Shown: positions 27,254-37,168 of the stretch, piece after piece | Layout of the letters: every line of letters begins with the position of its first letter | How positions within the stretch are numbered: the stretch's first letter is position 1 | Assembly (NCBI GenBank): GCA_014801225.1 | Contig: JAAVEO010000038.1 | Location: forward strand, 26,388 to 90,387 | Direction of reading: 5' to 3' | Source of the DNA: Bacteroides sp. | GTDB taxonomy: Bacteria > Bacteroidota > Bacteroidia > Bacteroidales > Muribaculaceae | Length of the DNA: 64,000 bases | Translations under genes and position numbers: made by a program | Notes under the pieces: generated by a model | Told to the model about the DNA's origin: nothing | The model's database searches: none | What the model saw: only the letters and a program-made list of their open reading frames with translations

Positions 27254-28111
27254 ATGTTGATAATTAGAACCATAGCCGAGCTCGATTCTTACGTCGACTC
27301 GCTCAAGGCCAACAACCGCTCTATAGGCCTCGTGCCTACAATGGGAGCGCTGCATGCCGGTCATCTATCGCTCGTGCAGCGTGCGGTGGCTGATAATGAC
27401 GATGTGATCGTGAGTCTCTTCGTCAATCCCGTGCAATTCAATAATCCCGATGATCTCGCCACTTATCCCCGTAAGGAGGAAGATGATTTCCGTATGCTCG
27501 CTGAAGCCGGTGTGGTAGCCGTTTTCGCCCCTTCTGTTGAGGAGATTTTCCCCGACGGACCCGAAAATACGGATCGTAAACAGTTTGATCTCGGGTCGGT
27601 GGCGGAGGTGATGGAGGGCGCGATGCGTCCCGGTCATTTCCAGGGGGTCGCCTATATCGTCGACCGTCTTTTCCGCCTCTGCCGTCCAAAGCGCGCCTAT
27701 TTCGGTGAAAAGGATTTTCAGCAGATTGCAGTGATCTCCCGTATGGTGGAGACCGAGCATCTCGATGTGGAGATCATCCCTTGTCCCATCAAGCGGGCCG
27801 ACGATGGTCTCGCACTCTCTTCCCGCAATGCGCTCCTCACTCCCGAGCAGCGCTCCATAGCTCCCGAGATTCATAAGGCTCTCGCCGATAGCGTGGCCTA
27901 TTCCCGTGATCATTCCGTAAGAGCAACCCATGATTCTGTAGTGGAGCGCCTTGACGCTATCCCCGGCCTCAAAGTGGAATACTTTGAAATAGTGGATGCC
28001 CGCACTCTTCTCCCTGTGGAAGAATGGGAGGAGTCGCCCCGTATACAGGGTTGCATCACAGTCTACTGCGGTAAAGTACGCCTCATCGACAATATCTCCT
28101 ATCGCCCGTAA
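27254..28111 (+). CDS. panC: Pantothenate synthetase
   Basis: VPTMGALHAGHLSLV, VSLFVNPVQF, AYFGEKDFQQ. Confidence 0.97.
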   Translation: MLIIRTIAELDSYVDSLKANNRSIGLVPTMGALHAGHLSLVQRAVADNDDVIVSLFVNPVQFNNPDDLATYPRKEEDDFRMLAEAGVVAVFAPSVEEIFPDGPENTDRKQFDLGSVAEVMEGAMRPGHFQGVAYIVDRLFRLCRPKRAYFGEKDFQQIAVISRMVETEHLDVEIIPCPIKRADDGLALSSRNALLTPEQRSIAPEIHKALADSVAYSRDHSVRATHDSVVERLDAIPGLKVEYFEIVDARTLLPVEEWEESPRIQGCITVYCGKVRLIDNISYRP

Positions 28112-28130
28112 TAAATAAAATCACACCATC

Positions 28131-28478
28131 ATGCTTATAGAAATGATGAAATCGAAGATTCACCGTGTCACAGTCACTCAGGCGAATCTCAATTATATAG
28201 GCAGCATCACCATCGACTCTCTTCTGCTTAAAGCCGCCGGTATCCTCGAAGGTCAGAGAGTATGGATCGTCAATAATAACAATGGCGAGCGCTTTGACAC
28301 TTATGTCATTGCCGGCGAGGAAGGTAGCGGAGTGATTTGCCTCAATGGCGCCGCGGCCCGTAAAGCTCAACCCGGCGATATCGTGATTATCATGACCTAT
28401 GCTCTAATGACCCCGGAAGAGGCCGAGAGCTTCAAACCGGTTGTGATTTTCCCCGACACTGCCACTAATAGACTTTGA
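28131..28478 (+). CDS. panD: Aspartate 1-decarboxylase
   Basis: [28 protein letters not shown] (GS self-cleavage site), adjacent to panC. Confidence 0.97.
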   Translation: MLIEMMKSKIHRVTVTQANLNYIGSITIDSLLLKAAGILEGQRVWIVNNNNGERFDTYVIAGEEGSGVICLNGAAARKAQPGDIVIIMTYALMTPEEAESFKPVVIFPDTATNRL

Positions 28479-28501
28479 TTCAAAACTATAATTAAGATAA
28501 G

Positions 28502-29857
28502 ATGTTCAACAGCCTTTCCGAAAACCTCGAGAAATCCTTCAAAAAACTGAAGGGCGAGGGAAAGATCACCGAGATTAATATTGCCGAGACTATGAAGGAG
28601 GTGCGCCGTTCGCTCGTTGCGGCCGACGTCAACTTCAAAGTGGCCAAGACTTTTACAGATACTGTCAAGCAGAAGGCTCTCGGCCAGAATGTAATCACTT
28701 CCCTCAAGCCCCGTGAGTTGATGGTGCGTATCGTACATGACGAGCTTACCGAACTTATGGGCGGTGAGGAAGCTCCACTCAACCTTTCAGGCAATCCCAG
28801 TGTCATCCTTATGTCGGGTCTGCAGGGTTCCGGTAAGACTACATTTACCGGCAAACTTGCCCGAAAGCTCCGTTCCGCAAAGGGTAAGCGTCCTCTGCTT
28901 ATCGCAGCCGATACCCGTCGTGACGCGGCTCGCGAGCAGCTCCGGATTCTTGCCGAGGGTATCAATGTGCCGGTCTATACAGAGGAGGATACTACCGATC
29001 CCGTTCAGATCGCTCTCAACGGTATAGCACATGCGAAGGCCAACCGTTATGATGTGGTAATCGTCGATACGGCCGGTCGTCTCGCTGTCGATGAGGAGAT
29101 GATGGATGAGATCGAACGTATCAAGAATGCCATTCATCCTCAGGAGACTCTATTCGTGGTGGACTCCATGACCGGTAATGATGCCGTGAATACCGCCAAG
29201 GCCTTCAACGACCGTATCGACTTCGATGGCGTTATCCTCACCAAGCTCGATGGTGATGCACGTGGCGGCGCCGCCCTCACAATCCGTACCGTCGTAAAGA
29301 AACCGATTAAATATATCGGCACCGGCGAGAAAATGGAGGATATCCAGGAATTCAATCCGGAAGGTATGGCGTCCCGTATCCTCGGAATGGGTGATATCGT
29401 GGAGCTCGCCAAGCGTGCACAGGAGATATATGATGAGAAGGAGGCTCAGAAGATGGCCGAGAAGATCAAGAAGAATAAATTTGACTTCGAGGACTTTCTG
29501 AAGCAGGTACATCAGATCAAGAAGATGGGTAACATCAAGGATCTTGCCATGATGATTCCGGGCGTGGGCAAAGCAATCAAGGATATCGATATCGACGACA
29601 ATGCCTTCAAGGGTATTGAAGCTATCATCTATTCCATGACTCCTGATGAGCGTCATAATCCCGAGATTATCCGTGGCTCTCGCCGCGACCGTATCGCCAA
29701 AGGTTCCGGCACTACCCGTCAGGAAGTGGACCGTCTTCTCAAGCAGTTTGAGCAGACCCGCAAGATGATGCGGATGGTGACAAATGTTAAGAATCCCATG
29801 AAGATGATGTCGCAGATGCGCCAGGCCCAGAAAGGTCAGGGCATGCCGCGTAGATGA
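28502..29857 (+). CDS. ffh: Signal recognition particle protein
   Basis: GLQGSGKTTFTGKLA, DTAGRLAVDEEMM, C-terminal Met-rich M domain. Confidence 0.97.
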   Translation: MFNSLSENLEKSFKKLKGEGKITEINIAETMKEVRRSLVAADVNFKVAKTFTDTVKQKALGQNVITSLKPRELMVRIVHDELTELMGGEEAPLNLSGNPSVILMSGLQGSGKTTFTGKLARKLRSAKGKRPLLIAADTRRDAAREQLRILAEGINVPVYTEEDTTDPVQIALNGIAHAKANRYDVVIVDTAGRLAVDEEMMDEIERIKNAIHPQETLFVVDSMTGNDAVNTAKAFNDRIDFDGVILTKLDGDARGGAALTIRTVVKKPIKYIGTGEKMEDIQEFNPEGMASRILGMGDIVELAKRAQEIYDEKEAQKMAEKIKKNKFDFEDFLKQVHQIKKMGNIKDLAMMIPGVGKAIKDIDIDDNAFKGIEAIIYSMTPDERHNPEIIRGSRRDRIAKGSGTTRQEVDRLLKQFEQTRKMMRMVTNVKNPMKMMSQMRQAQKGQGMPRR

Positions 29858-29867
29858 TATCTCACTG

Positions 29868-31718
29868 ATGAAAGATATAGTGATGTTTATAAGGCGCTTC
29901 ACGGCGCCTTATAAATGGAATCTTGTATGGAGCGTGGTCCTAAATCTTCTGACCGCGCTCCTTACGGTATTTTCATACGCCTTCATAATCCCTATCCTTC
30001 AGATGCTTTTCGGCATCAGTGAGCAGAAAAGCTACGAGTTCATGCCGCTCGGTTCCGCTTCGCTTGATAAGGTGGTGGTGAATGATTTCTATTATCTGAT
30101 AGGAAAGGTGGTAGGAAGCAATGGCCCCGTAAAGGCTCTCGGCCTTTTGGCCGGAGTGCTTGTGGCAATGACGCTGTTAAAAGTCCTTTCCGCTTTCTTC
30201 TCGGAGTATTTTACGATTGGCTTGCGCAATGGTGTGGTACGCGATATGCGCAACACTCTCTACGATAAGATACTCTCCCTCCCCATAGGATTCTTCACCG
30301 GCGAACGCAAGGGTGATATAATAGCGCGTATCTCCGGCGACGTTACTGAGGTGGATGCTTCCGTGGTGCAGAGTATCTATGCCCTTATCAAGCATCCGAT
30401 AGCTATCGTCATCTATCTTACGATGATGTTGATGGTGAGTTGGCAGCTTACGGTGTTTGTCCTACTTCTCCTTCCGGTAATAGGGGGGCTTATGGGGCTT
30501 ATCGGTCGTAAGCTCAAAGCGCAGTCGCATAAGGCTCAGGAGCTTTGGAGTCTTATTCTCTCTACAGTCGACGAGACTCTCGGCGGTCTGCGTATCATCA
30601 AGGCTTTCAATGCCGAGGGACTTATGAGACGTCGGTTCGGGAAAGAGACGGATGACTATTATCGTCAGATGAATCTCATTAGCCGGCGCTATGCCCTGGC
30701 TCATCCTATGAGTGAATTTCTCGGCACAGTGGCCATCGCCCTTGTGCTTTGGTTCGGGGGAATGTTGATTCTCTCCAAGGATTCCTCTATGGATGCCGCG
30801 AGCTTTATCTATTATATCGGTATATTCTACAGCATCATAAATCCCGCCAAAGAACTTGCCAAGACGAGTTATGCCGTGAGTAAAGGTATGGCTTCGCTCG
30901 AACGTATCGATGTCATTCTCAATGCCGAGAATCCCATCAAGGAGGGCTCCGGCAGTCTGACGCCCGGTGAAGAGTCGCAGCCCGCCTCGATCTCGTTCAA
31001 GGGTGTGGATTTCAGCTACGATGAAGGGAGAAAGGTGCTTTCCGATATCAATCTCGATGTGAAGGCCGGACAGACAGTGGCGATTGTGGGACAATCCGGA
31101 TCGGGAAAATCTACTCTTGTCGACCTTATCCCGCGTTTCTGGGATACGGAAAGGGGAGAGGTGCTGGTCAATGGTCGTGATGTGCGTTCCTATCGTATTG
31201 CCGACCTTCGCTCGCTTATGGGTAATGTGAATCAGGAGGCTATTCTATTCAACGACACCTTCTTCAACAATATCGCTTTCGGAGTGGAGGGTGCTACCCG
31301 CGAAGAGGTGGAAGCCGCCGCTAAGATCGCCAACGCTCATGATTTCATTATGGCTACTCCGGATGGATATGACACACTTGTGGGCGACCGCGGATGTCGT
31401 CTCTCGGGTGGCCAACGTCAGAGGGTGAGTATTGCACGGGCTATTCTCAAGAATCCTCCGGTACTGATTCTTGATGAGGCCACTTCCGCGCTCGACACTG
31501 AGAGCGAACGTCTCGTGCAGCAGGCTCTCGAGCATCTGATGAAGGAGCGTACCACAGTTGTCATTGCCCATAGACTCTCCACTATCTCCAACGCTGATCT
31601 TATCTGCGTGATGTATGAAGGAAGGATTGTGGAACGTGGCACTCATGATGAGCTTATGGCTCTTGACGGCCACTATCGCCGATTGGTGGACATGCAGCAA
31701 TTGGCCTCCTCGAAGTAA
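29868..31718 (+). CDS. ABC transporter ATP-binding/permease (MsbA-like)
   Basis: TM domain plus GQSGSGKSTLVDL, LSGGQRQRVSIARA, LILDEATSALD. Confidence 0.93.
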   Translation: MKDIVMFIRRFTAPYKWNLVWSVVLNLLTALLTVFSYAFIIPILQMLFGISEQKSYEFMPLGSASLDKVVVNDFYYLIGKVVGSNGPVKALGLLAGVLVAMTLLKVLSAFFSEYFTIGLRNGVVRDMRNTLYDKILSLPIGFFTGERKGDIIARISGDVTEVDASVVQSIYALIKHPIAIVIYLTMMLMVSWQLTVFVLLLLPVIGGLMGLIGRKLKAQSHKAQELWSLILSTVDETLGGLRIIKAFNAEGLMRRRFGKETDDYYRQMNLISRRYALAHPMSEFLGTVAIALVLWFGGMLILSKDSSMDAASFIYYIGIFYSIINPAKELAKTSYAVSKGMASLERIDVILNAENPIKEGSGSLTPGEESQPASISFKGVDFSYDEGRKVLSDINLDVKAGQTVAIVGQSGSGKSTLVDLIPRFWDTERGEVLVNGRDVRSYRIADLRSLMGNVNQEAILFNDTFFNNIAFGVEGATREEVEAAAKIANAHDFIMATPDGYDTLVGDRGCRLSGGQRQRVSIARAILKNPPVLILDEATSALDTESERLVQQALEHLMKERTTVVIAHRLSTISNADLICVMYEGRIVERGTHDELMALDGHYRRLVDMQQLASSK

Positions 31719-31741
31719 ACTTTGATACATACCTCTTTTTT

Positions 31742-31798
31742 AGCTGTCGGCAGGTTGGGAAAATTTCATGATTTTCCTCCTGTTGACAGCTTTTTTAT
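31742..31798 (+). terminator. Intrinsic terminator
   Basis: AGCTGTCGGCAGG...CCTGTTGACAGCTTTTTTA. Confidence 0.7.
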
Positions 31799-31829
31799 TC
31801 CACTTTTGTGCTCTTTGGGAAATTTTTTG

Positions 31830-31837
31830 TAATTTTG
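31830..31837 (+). promoter_or_regulatory. Promoter -7 box TAATTTTG for the 31.9-36.6 kb operon
   Basis: TAnnTTTG match with TTTG at 31805-31808. Confidence 0.5.
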
Positions 31838-31895
31838 AACCGAAGTAAGACCCCATCTCACAAGAAATATTAGCTGTGGGGTCGGATACAAGATT

Positions 31896-32996
31896 ATGAA
31901 AAGAATAGCTGTTTTTGCCTCCGGAGAGGGACGTGCGGCAGTTGCGCTCGCTTCTCTATTCAATGAAGGCAACCGCATAAAAGTGGTTCTCGCGATTTCC
32001 GACCGCGAGAATTCTCCCATGCTCGAGGCTATGCAGGAGCTTGGTGTGGAGACATTGTATGTGCCTCGTGAGAAATGGACTTCCTCCCCTGAGGAAATAT
32101 TGGATCTCCTTCATAGTGCCGAGATTGATATTCTTGTGGCGGATGGCCTTGGGTCTTTGATTCCCGCCCCGATTTTCGAGGCGTATAGAGGTGCCATTCT
32201 TGCCATATTCCCCTCTCTTACTCCTTCCGATTCTGTAGGAGCCGTAGATTCTCTTGCTGTGCAGAAGGAGGTCATTGCGGCAGATGATGCCTTGGCGGGA
32301 GCGGTTGTATGCCGTTCGGAAGATACTGATGGCACAGGCACCATTATACTTCAAGAGACATGCGATGCCGGCGTAGATCCGGAAACTCTTGCGGAGAGAG
32401 TCGCGGAGATTGAGCGTAACCTTCTCCCCCGTGCTGTATTCGCACATATCCGGGATATGGAAACTTCCGACTCTGACGTTGTTGTGACGGATGTTTCTGA
32501 TGTGACGGTAAAGCAGGAGGCTCATGTAGAACGTGATATCCCCATTGACGGCGAAGATGAAGAGAAGAAAGATGTCTCTATCGAGGAGCAATGGGCCGAT
32601 ACTCTCGGTATCCCGTATAATCCATCGGAGATAAAGGCAGTGCCCCCTCCCGTGCCGGGATACGCTTCTTCCGGGCCACACTCCTCTAATCCGTATGCCG
32701 GTATCGGAAATGCTCCGCAGTCCGCCTATACTCCGCAATCAGAGATTCCCGGAAGCGAGCTTCCTCCCATGCCGAAGAATTATCTTGTATGGTCGGTGCT
32801 ATGCACTGTCTTATGTTGTTTCATACCGGGTATTGTGGCCATCATCTATTCATCTCAAGTCTCCTCCCGTTATTATGCTCATGATTATGAAGGGGCGAAG
32901 CGCTCATCGGAGAAGGCTGAGATATGGATTATAGTCTCCTTCGTGCTCGGACTCGTCTGCTCCACATTCTACCTCCCTCTGATGCTTATATCATGA
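31896..32996 (+). CDS. GART/PurN-like formyltransferase fold (degenerate active site) fused to CD225/dispanin-like membrane domain
   Basis: MKRIAVFASGEGRAA...AILAIFPSLTPSDSVGAVDSLA...TGTIILQETCDAGVDPETLAERV...LLPRAV; C-terminal NYLVWSVLCTVLCCFIPGIVAIIYSSQVSSRYYAHDYEGAKRSSEKAEIWIIVSFVLG. Confidence 0.8.
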   Translation: MKRIAVFASGEGRAAVALASLFNEGNRIKVVLAISDRENSPMLEAMQELGVETLYVPREKWTSSPEEILDLLHSAEIDILVADGLGSLIPAPIFEAYRGAILAIFPSLTPSDSVGAVDSLAVQKEVIAADDALAGAVVCRSEDTDGTGTIILQETCDAGVDPETLAERVAEIERNLLPRAVFAHIRDMETSDSDVVVTDVSDVTVKQEAHVERDIPIDGEDEEKKDVSIEEQWADTLGIPYNPSEIKAVPPPVPGYASSGPHSSNPYAGIGNAPQSAYTPQSEIPGSELPPMPKNYLVWSVLCTVLCCFIPGIVAIIYSSQVSSRYYAHDYEGAKRSSEKAEIWIIVSFVLGLVCSTFYLPLMLIS

Positions 32997-33766
32997 TGTT
33001 CTCGCCTGATTTCTATTACACAGTGCTTATCGTGATGACGGTGTTGGCAGTAATCGTGTTCATCTTGCTTCATTTCGTCACCGCCGGATATGGCATGATG
33101 CGTTCCGGAAAATGGGGTGTGGCAATATCCAACCGTATCGGATGGATACTTATGGAAGCCCCGGTATTCTTCGCCATGCTCGCCCTTTGGTGGTGCAGCT
33201 CCCGGGCTACGCAGGTTGCTCCGATAGTGATGGCCTCTCTTTTCCTGCTTCATTATTTTCAGCGTTCCTTTGTTTTCCCCTTTCTGCTTAAGGGGAAAGG
33301 GAAGATGCCGGTTTCGATTGTGGCGATGGGAATCACGTTCAATCTTATCAATGCCTATATGCTCGGAGGATGGATTTTCTATGTCTCGCCCGAGGATACA
33401 TATCCCGTCTCATGGTTATGGTCGCCTCAGTTTATAATAGGCACAGTCATGTTCTTCTTCGGGATGGGCGTGAATATTCAGAGCGATCATATCGTGCGTT
33501 CGCTCCGTCGTCCCGGCGACACTCGCCATTATATTCCCAAAGGGGGAATGTATCGCTACGTCACATCCGCCAATTATCTCGGGGAATTTATCGAATGGAC
33601 CGGATTCGCAATCCTCACTTGGTCGTGGGCCGGAGCCGTATTCGCTCTCTGGACCTTCGCCAACCTTGCTCCGCGAGCCCGAAGCATACATAAAAGATAT
33701 CTTCAGGAGTTCGGCAATGAATATGTTGCCCTTCATCGTAAATATATATTACCTTTCATATACTGA
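32993..33766 (+). CDS. 3-oxo-5-alpha-steroid 4-dehydrogenase (SRD5A) family protein
   Basis: C-terminal IPKGGMYRYVTSANYLGEFIEWTGFAILTWSWAGAVFALWTFANLAPRARSIHKRYLQEFGNEY...ILPFIY matches the SRD5A signature; start M at 32993. Confidence 0.88.
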   Translation: MMFSPDFYYTVLIVMTVLAVIVFILLHFVTAGYGMMRSGKWGVAISNRIGWILMEAPVFFAMLALWWCSSRATQVAPIVMASLFLLHYFQRSFVFPFLLKGKGKMPVSIVAMGITFNLINAYMLGGWIFYVSPEDTYPVSWLWSPQFIIGTVMFFFGMGVNIQSDHIVRSLRRPGDTRHYIPKGGMYRYVTSANYLGEFIEWTGFAILTWSWAGAVFALWTFANLAPRARSIHKRYLQEFGNEYVALHRKYILPFIY

Positions 33767-33772
33767 CACCAC

Positions 33773-35002
33773 ATGAAACTCTTTACCCCGGGATGGATAG
33801 GTCCGGTGGAATTACGCAATCGTACTATCCGTTCAGCAGCCTTCGAGGGTATGGGAAAGGACAATGGGCCCACTCCCATGCTCCGTGCCTATCATCGTTC
33901 TGTAGCCGAGGGCGGAGTGGGCATGACCACTCTTGCCTATGCCGGAATATGCCGTTCGGCTCTGAGTTTCGACACCCAGCTTTGGCTAAGGCCCGAGATT
34001 GTACCCTCTCTCAGGGAAATCACGGATGATATCCATGCAGCCGGGGCAAAAGCCTCCATTCAGATAGGCCACTGCGGCAATATGACTCATATAGCCACGG
34101 CAGGTGGTATTCCCGTAGGTGCTTCTTCCGGATTCAATCTATATTCTCCCACTATCGTCAGAGGGCTTCGTAAGGATGAACTCAAAGATCTCGCACGATG
34201 TTTCGGCGATGCTGTTCGTACGGCCCGTGATGCCGGTTTCGATTGTGTGGAGGTCCATGCCGGTCATGGTTATCTCATCTCGCAGTTCCTTTCGCCCTAT
34301 ACTAATCATCGTCGTGACGAATATGGCGGCGACCTTGATTCCCGTATGCGTTTCATGCGGGAATGTATGGAGGAAGTGATGAAAGCGGCCGGCTCCGATA
34401 TGGGTGTACTGGTGAAGACCAATATGCGCGATGGTTTCAAAGGAGGGCTTGAATTGGAGCAGTGTCTTCGAGTGGCCCGCGAACTTGAGAATCTCGGAGC
34501 GCATGCCTTGGTGCTTTCCGGAGGTTTCGTGAGCAAAGCGCCGATGTATGTGATGCGCGGAGAGATGCCCATCTATTCCATGACGTACTACATGAAGCAG
34601 TGGTGGCTTAAGTATGGAGTACGTATGTTTGGCAAGATGATGATTCCCGAAGCACCGTTCAAGGAGTTGTATTTTCTTGAAGACGCCAAGGAATTTCGCC
34701 GTGAACTCAAGTTGCCGCTCGTCTATGTGGGAGGAGTGGTAAGTCGCGATGGTGCCGAAAAGGTGCTCGATGATGAAGGATTCGATTTTATCCAGATGGG
34801 CAGGGCTCTCCTCAACGAGCCGGATTTCGTCAACCGTATGCGAGACGTTGAACACCACCGTTGTGGTTGCGACCATGTGAATTATTGCATTGCCCGGATG
34901 TATTCTCGGGAGATGGCTTGTCATAAACATCTTGATAATCTTCCTCCGCGTATTTGCAAGGAGATCGAGAAAATAAAGAAGAGAAATGTTTCGCAAAAGT
35001 AG
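33773..35002 (+). CDS. NADH:flavin oxidoreductase / Old Yellow Enzyme family
   Basis: RNRTIRSAAFEGMG, VEVHAGHGYLISQFLSPYTNHRRDEYGG, FIQMGRALLNEPDFV. Confidence 0.92.
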   Translation: MKLFTPGWIGPVELRNRTIRSAAFEGMGKDNGPTPMLRAYHRSVAEGGVGMTTLAYAGICRSALSFDTQLWLRPEIVPSLREITDDIHAAGAKASIQIGHCGNMTHIATAGGIPVGASSGFNLYSPTIVRGLRKDELKDLARCFGDAVRTARDAGFDCVEVHAGHGYLISQFLSPYTNHRRDEYGGDLDSRMRFMRECMEEVMKAAGSDMGVLVKTNMRDGFKGGLELEQCLRVARELENLGAHALVLSGGFVSKAPMYVMRGEMPIYSMTYYMKQWWLKYGVRMFGKMMIPEAPFKELYFLEDAKEFRRELKLPLVYVGGVVSRDGAEKVLDDEGFDFIQMGRALLNEPDFVNRMRDVEHHRCGCDHVNYCIARMYSREMACHKHLDNLPPRICKEIEKIKKRNVSQK

Positions 35003-35795
35003 TATAGCCGGTCTGACAGCTGTTGTCACCGGTGCCTCCGGTGGTATCGGACTTCAGTTCTGTCGCGAGCTTGCCCGCCGTGGTTGCGACCTTGTCATGA
35101 TCAGCAATCAGGATTTGGAGCTTATGGAGTGTGCAGAGGCAATTCGCAAGGAATATGCAGTACGCACATATCCTCTTGCCGTCGACCTCACGGAACCCAA
35201 TGTGGCGCGTGCCATTGATTCCTGGCTGGATTCTCATGATATCGACCCCTCTATTCTTATCAATAATGCCGGGATTTTCTCCTTTATGCCGGTGATAGAG
35301 ACTTCGGCCGAGAAGATGAATAGCTTTATCAATCTCCATGTAGGGGCTGTGGCAAATCTATCACGCCGCTTCGCACATCGCTTCAAACGTCGCGGCAAGG
35401 GTTGGATTCTGAATATGTCGTCAATGTCATGCTGGATGCCTATGCCGGGCATTGCCCTCTATTCCTCCACAAAAGCATTCATCCGCACCTTCACTCGTGC
35501 GTTGCATTATGAGATGCGTGATTATGGAGTGAAGGTGATGGTGGCTTGTCCGGGAGGTATATCTACAGATCTTTTCGGCCTTCCCCCCAATCTTATGCAG
35601 TTGGCCCTTAAGCTTCATGCGGTGGAGACTCCCGAGCGATTTGTAAAGAAAGCACTCGATGCCATGCAAAGAGGTAAGAAACAATATATCAACGGATTCA
35701 TCAATCGTCTTACGATTCTTGCCGTAGGTATGGCTCCTACTCCGGTGAGGATGCTTGTTAAACGCCGGATGCTCGATAAGAAAATCAGACGATGA
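34986..35795 (+). CDS. SDR family NAD(P)-dependent oxidoreductase
   Basis: VVTGASGGIGLQF, INNAGIF, YSSTKAFIR. Confidence 0.92.
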   Translation: MFRKSSIAGLTAVVTGASGGIGLQFCRELARRGCDLVMISNQDLELMECAEAIRKEYAVRTYPLAVDLTEPNVARAIDSWLDSHDIDPSILINNAGIFSFMPVIETSAEKMNSFINLHVGAVANLSRRFAHRFKRRGKGWILNMSSMSCWMPMPGIALYSSTKAFIRTFTRALHYEMRDYGVKVMVACPGGISTDLFGLPPNLMQLALKLHAVETPERFVKKALDAMQRGKKQYINGFINRLTILAVGMAPTPVRMLVKRRMLDKKIRR

Positions 35796-36640
35796 AGAAT
35801 ATCGATTTCTCTTCTCTCCCTCGCGACTCCAAGGGACAATTCCTCCCTATACTCGTTTCCGGCGCTACAGGCGCTATCGGTAGAGAGATATTCCGTGCGC
35901 TTCATGAAGCGGAGGTGCCCGTGGTGATGGCTTGCCGCTCCTGGAAGAAAGCTGTTGATATGCTTTCAGGCATGAATATACCTGCTGATTCTCCCGGTTG
36001 CGAAGATGCCGGCTTCTTTTCTCTCTTCGGGGATATCTATTTCCTGCCTGTCGATCTTGGAAGCGAGGAATCCGTTCGCACCGCGGCCGCTCTTCTTCCG
36101 TCGGATATGAAATTGGGAGGATTGGTAAATAATGCGGGGGTGATGAATAGGGAATTTCATATTGGTCCGGATGGACGGGAAGATACCCTTAATGTCAATT
36201 ATCACAATACGAAGCTCTTCACTGAATTGCTTTTGCCGCATATCGCGGAGGGTGGGGCCATTGTCTTCACCACTTCCCTCACACGCTATTTGCGCGGTCA
36301 TCATAATTTCCCCGAAAGCATTTCCCATGAGCAGTTCGGGCAGCTGAGTACTTACGGACTGTCAAAAAAACTGATAACGGTATATGCCGCCTCTCTCTCC
36401 GAACGTTTGAAACCGGCGGGAATAAAAGTGAATTGTGCCGATCCCGGCATCGTGGATTCAGGCATGATACGTATGCATCGCTGGTTTGATCCCTTGGCCG
36501 ATGTTTTCTTTCGTCCGTTCATTCGGCGTCCTGCAGCCGGAGCGGTTCCGGCGCTTCGGGCATTGGCCGCTACATCCTCCGGCCAGATCTACTGCCGGCG
36601 TCTTACTCTTCCGCTCCCTTCATGGGCCTACGTAAAATGA
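35792..36640 (+). CDS. SDR family NAD(P)-dependent oxidoreductase
   Basis: VSGATGAIGREI, LVNNAGVM, YGLSKKLITVYA. Confidence 0.9.
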   Translation: MKNIDFSSLPRDSKGQFLPILVSGATGAIGREIFRALHEAEVPVVMACRSWKKAVDMLSGMNIPADSPGCEDAGFFSLFGDIYFLPVDLGSEESVRTAAALLPSDMKLGGLVNNAGVMNREFHIGPDGREDTLNVNYHNTKLFTELLLPHIAEGGAIVFTTSLTRYLRGHHNFPESISHEQFGQLSTYGLSKKLITVYAASLSERLKPAGIKVNCADPGIVDSGMIRMHRWFDPLADVFFRPFIRRPAAGAVPALRALAATSSGQIYCRRLTLPLPSWAYVK

Positions 36641-36643
36641 TAG

Positions 36644-37168
36644 TTAGCGCGTTGCCTGGAAGGAGATATGTTTCAGCATGAAGATAGGGATATTCGCCCC
36701 TATTACCATACCTAAAAGTATGGCGGCGCAAGTAAATCCGTTGTATCCGAGAAGGTAGAGATAATGAGAGGCCAATTCCTCTGTGGACGTACGCAGGAAG
36801 CAAACCAATGCCTCAACTGTGCGATAGGCATACATTCCCGGTATCATGGGAAGTAATGCCGGAAACAGACACGCCTCAGCCGGCACTTTCACCGTTGGCG
36901 AACACACTACGGCTATCACGCCTATGACAAAGGCCGCTATCGAACTTGCCAGAACTATGTCAAGGTGGAAGAAGTCGCCATTCATGAGAATAAAGCGTAA
37001 CGCATGACCGAGAGCGGCTGCCAACGCACATAAAATATATGTGCGCTGAGGCGTATGGCTTATACTTGCAAAACCTATTGATGCTATTGCCGCAAATACG
37101 GCGTCTTCTACGATATGGAGCGCGAAAGGAAGCTCTCCCGGTGCCTGATTCAGAATTATATCTACCAT
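36644..37168 (-). CDS. Threonine/serine exporter family protein (ThrE_2/DUF3815-type)
   Basis: FPALLPMIPGMYAYRTVEAL; paired with upstream ThrE half. Confidence 0.8.
   Translation of the reverse strand: MVDIILNQAPGELPFALHIVEDAVFAAIASIGFASISHTPQRTYILCALAAALGHALRFILMNGDFFHLDIVLASSIAAFVIGVIAVVCSPTVKVPAEACLFPALLPMIPGMYAYRTVEALVCFLRTSTEELASHYLYLLGYNGFTCAAILLGMVIGANIPIFMLKHISFQATR

Noticed and set aside
34139-35029. 296-aa minus-strand ORF opposite OYE gene
   Set aside because: Antisense to a conserved enzyme; His/Ile-rich low-plausibility translation.
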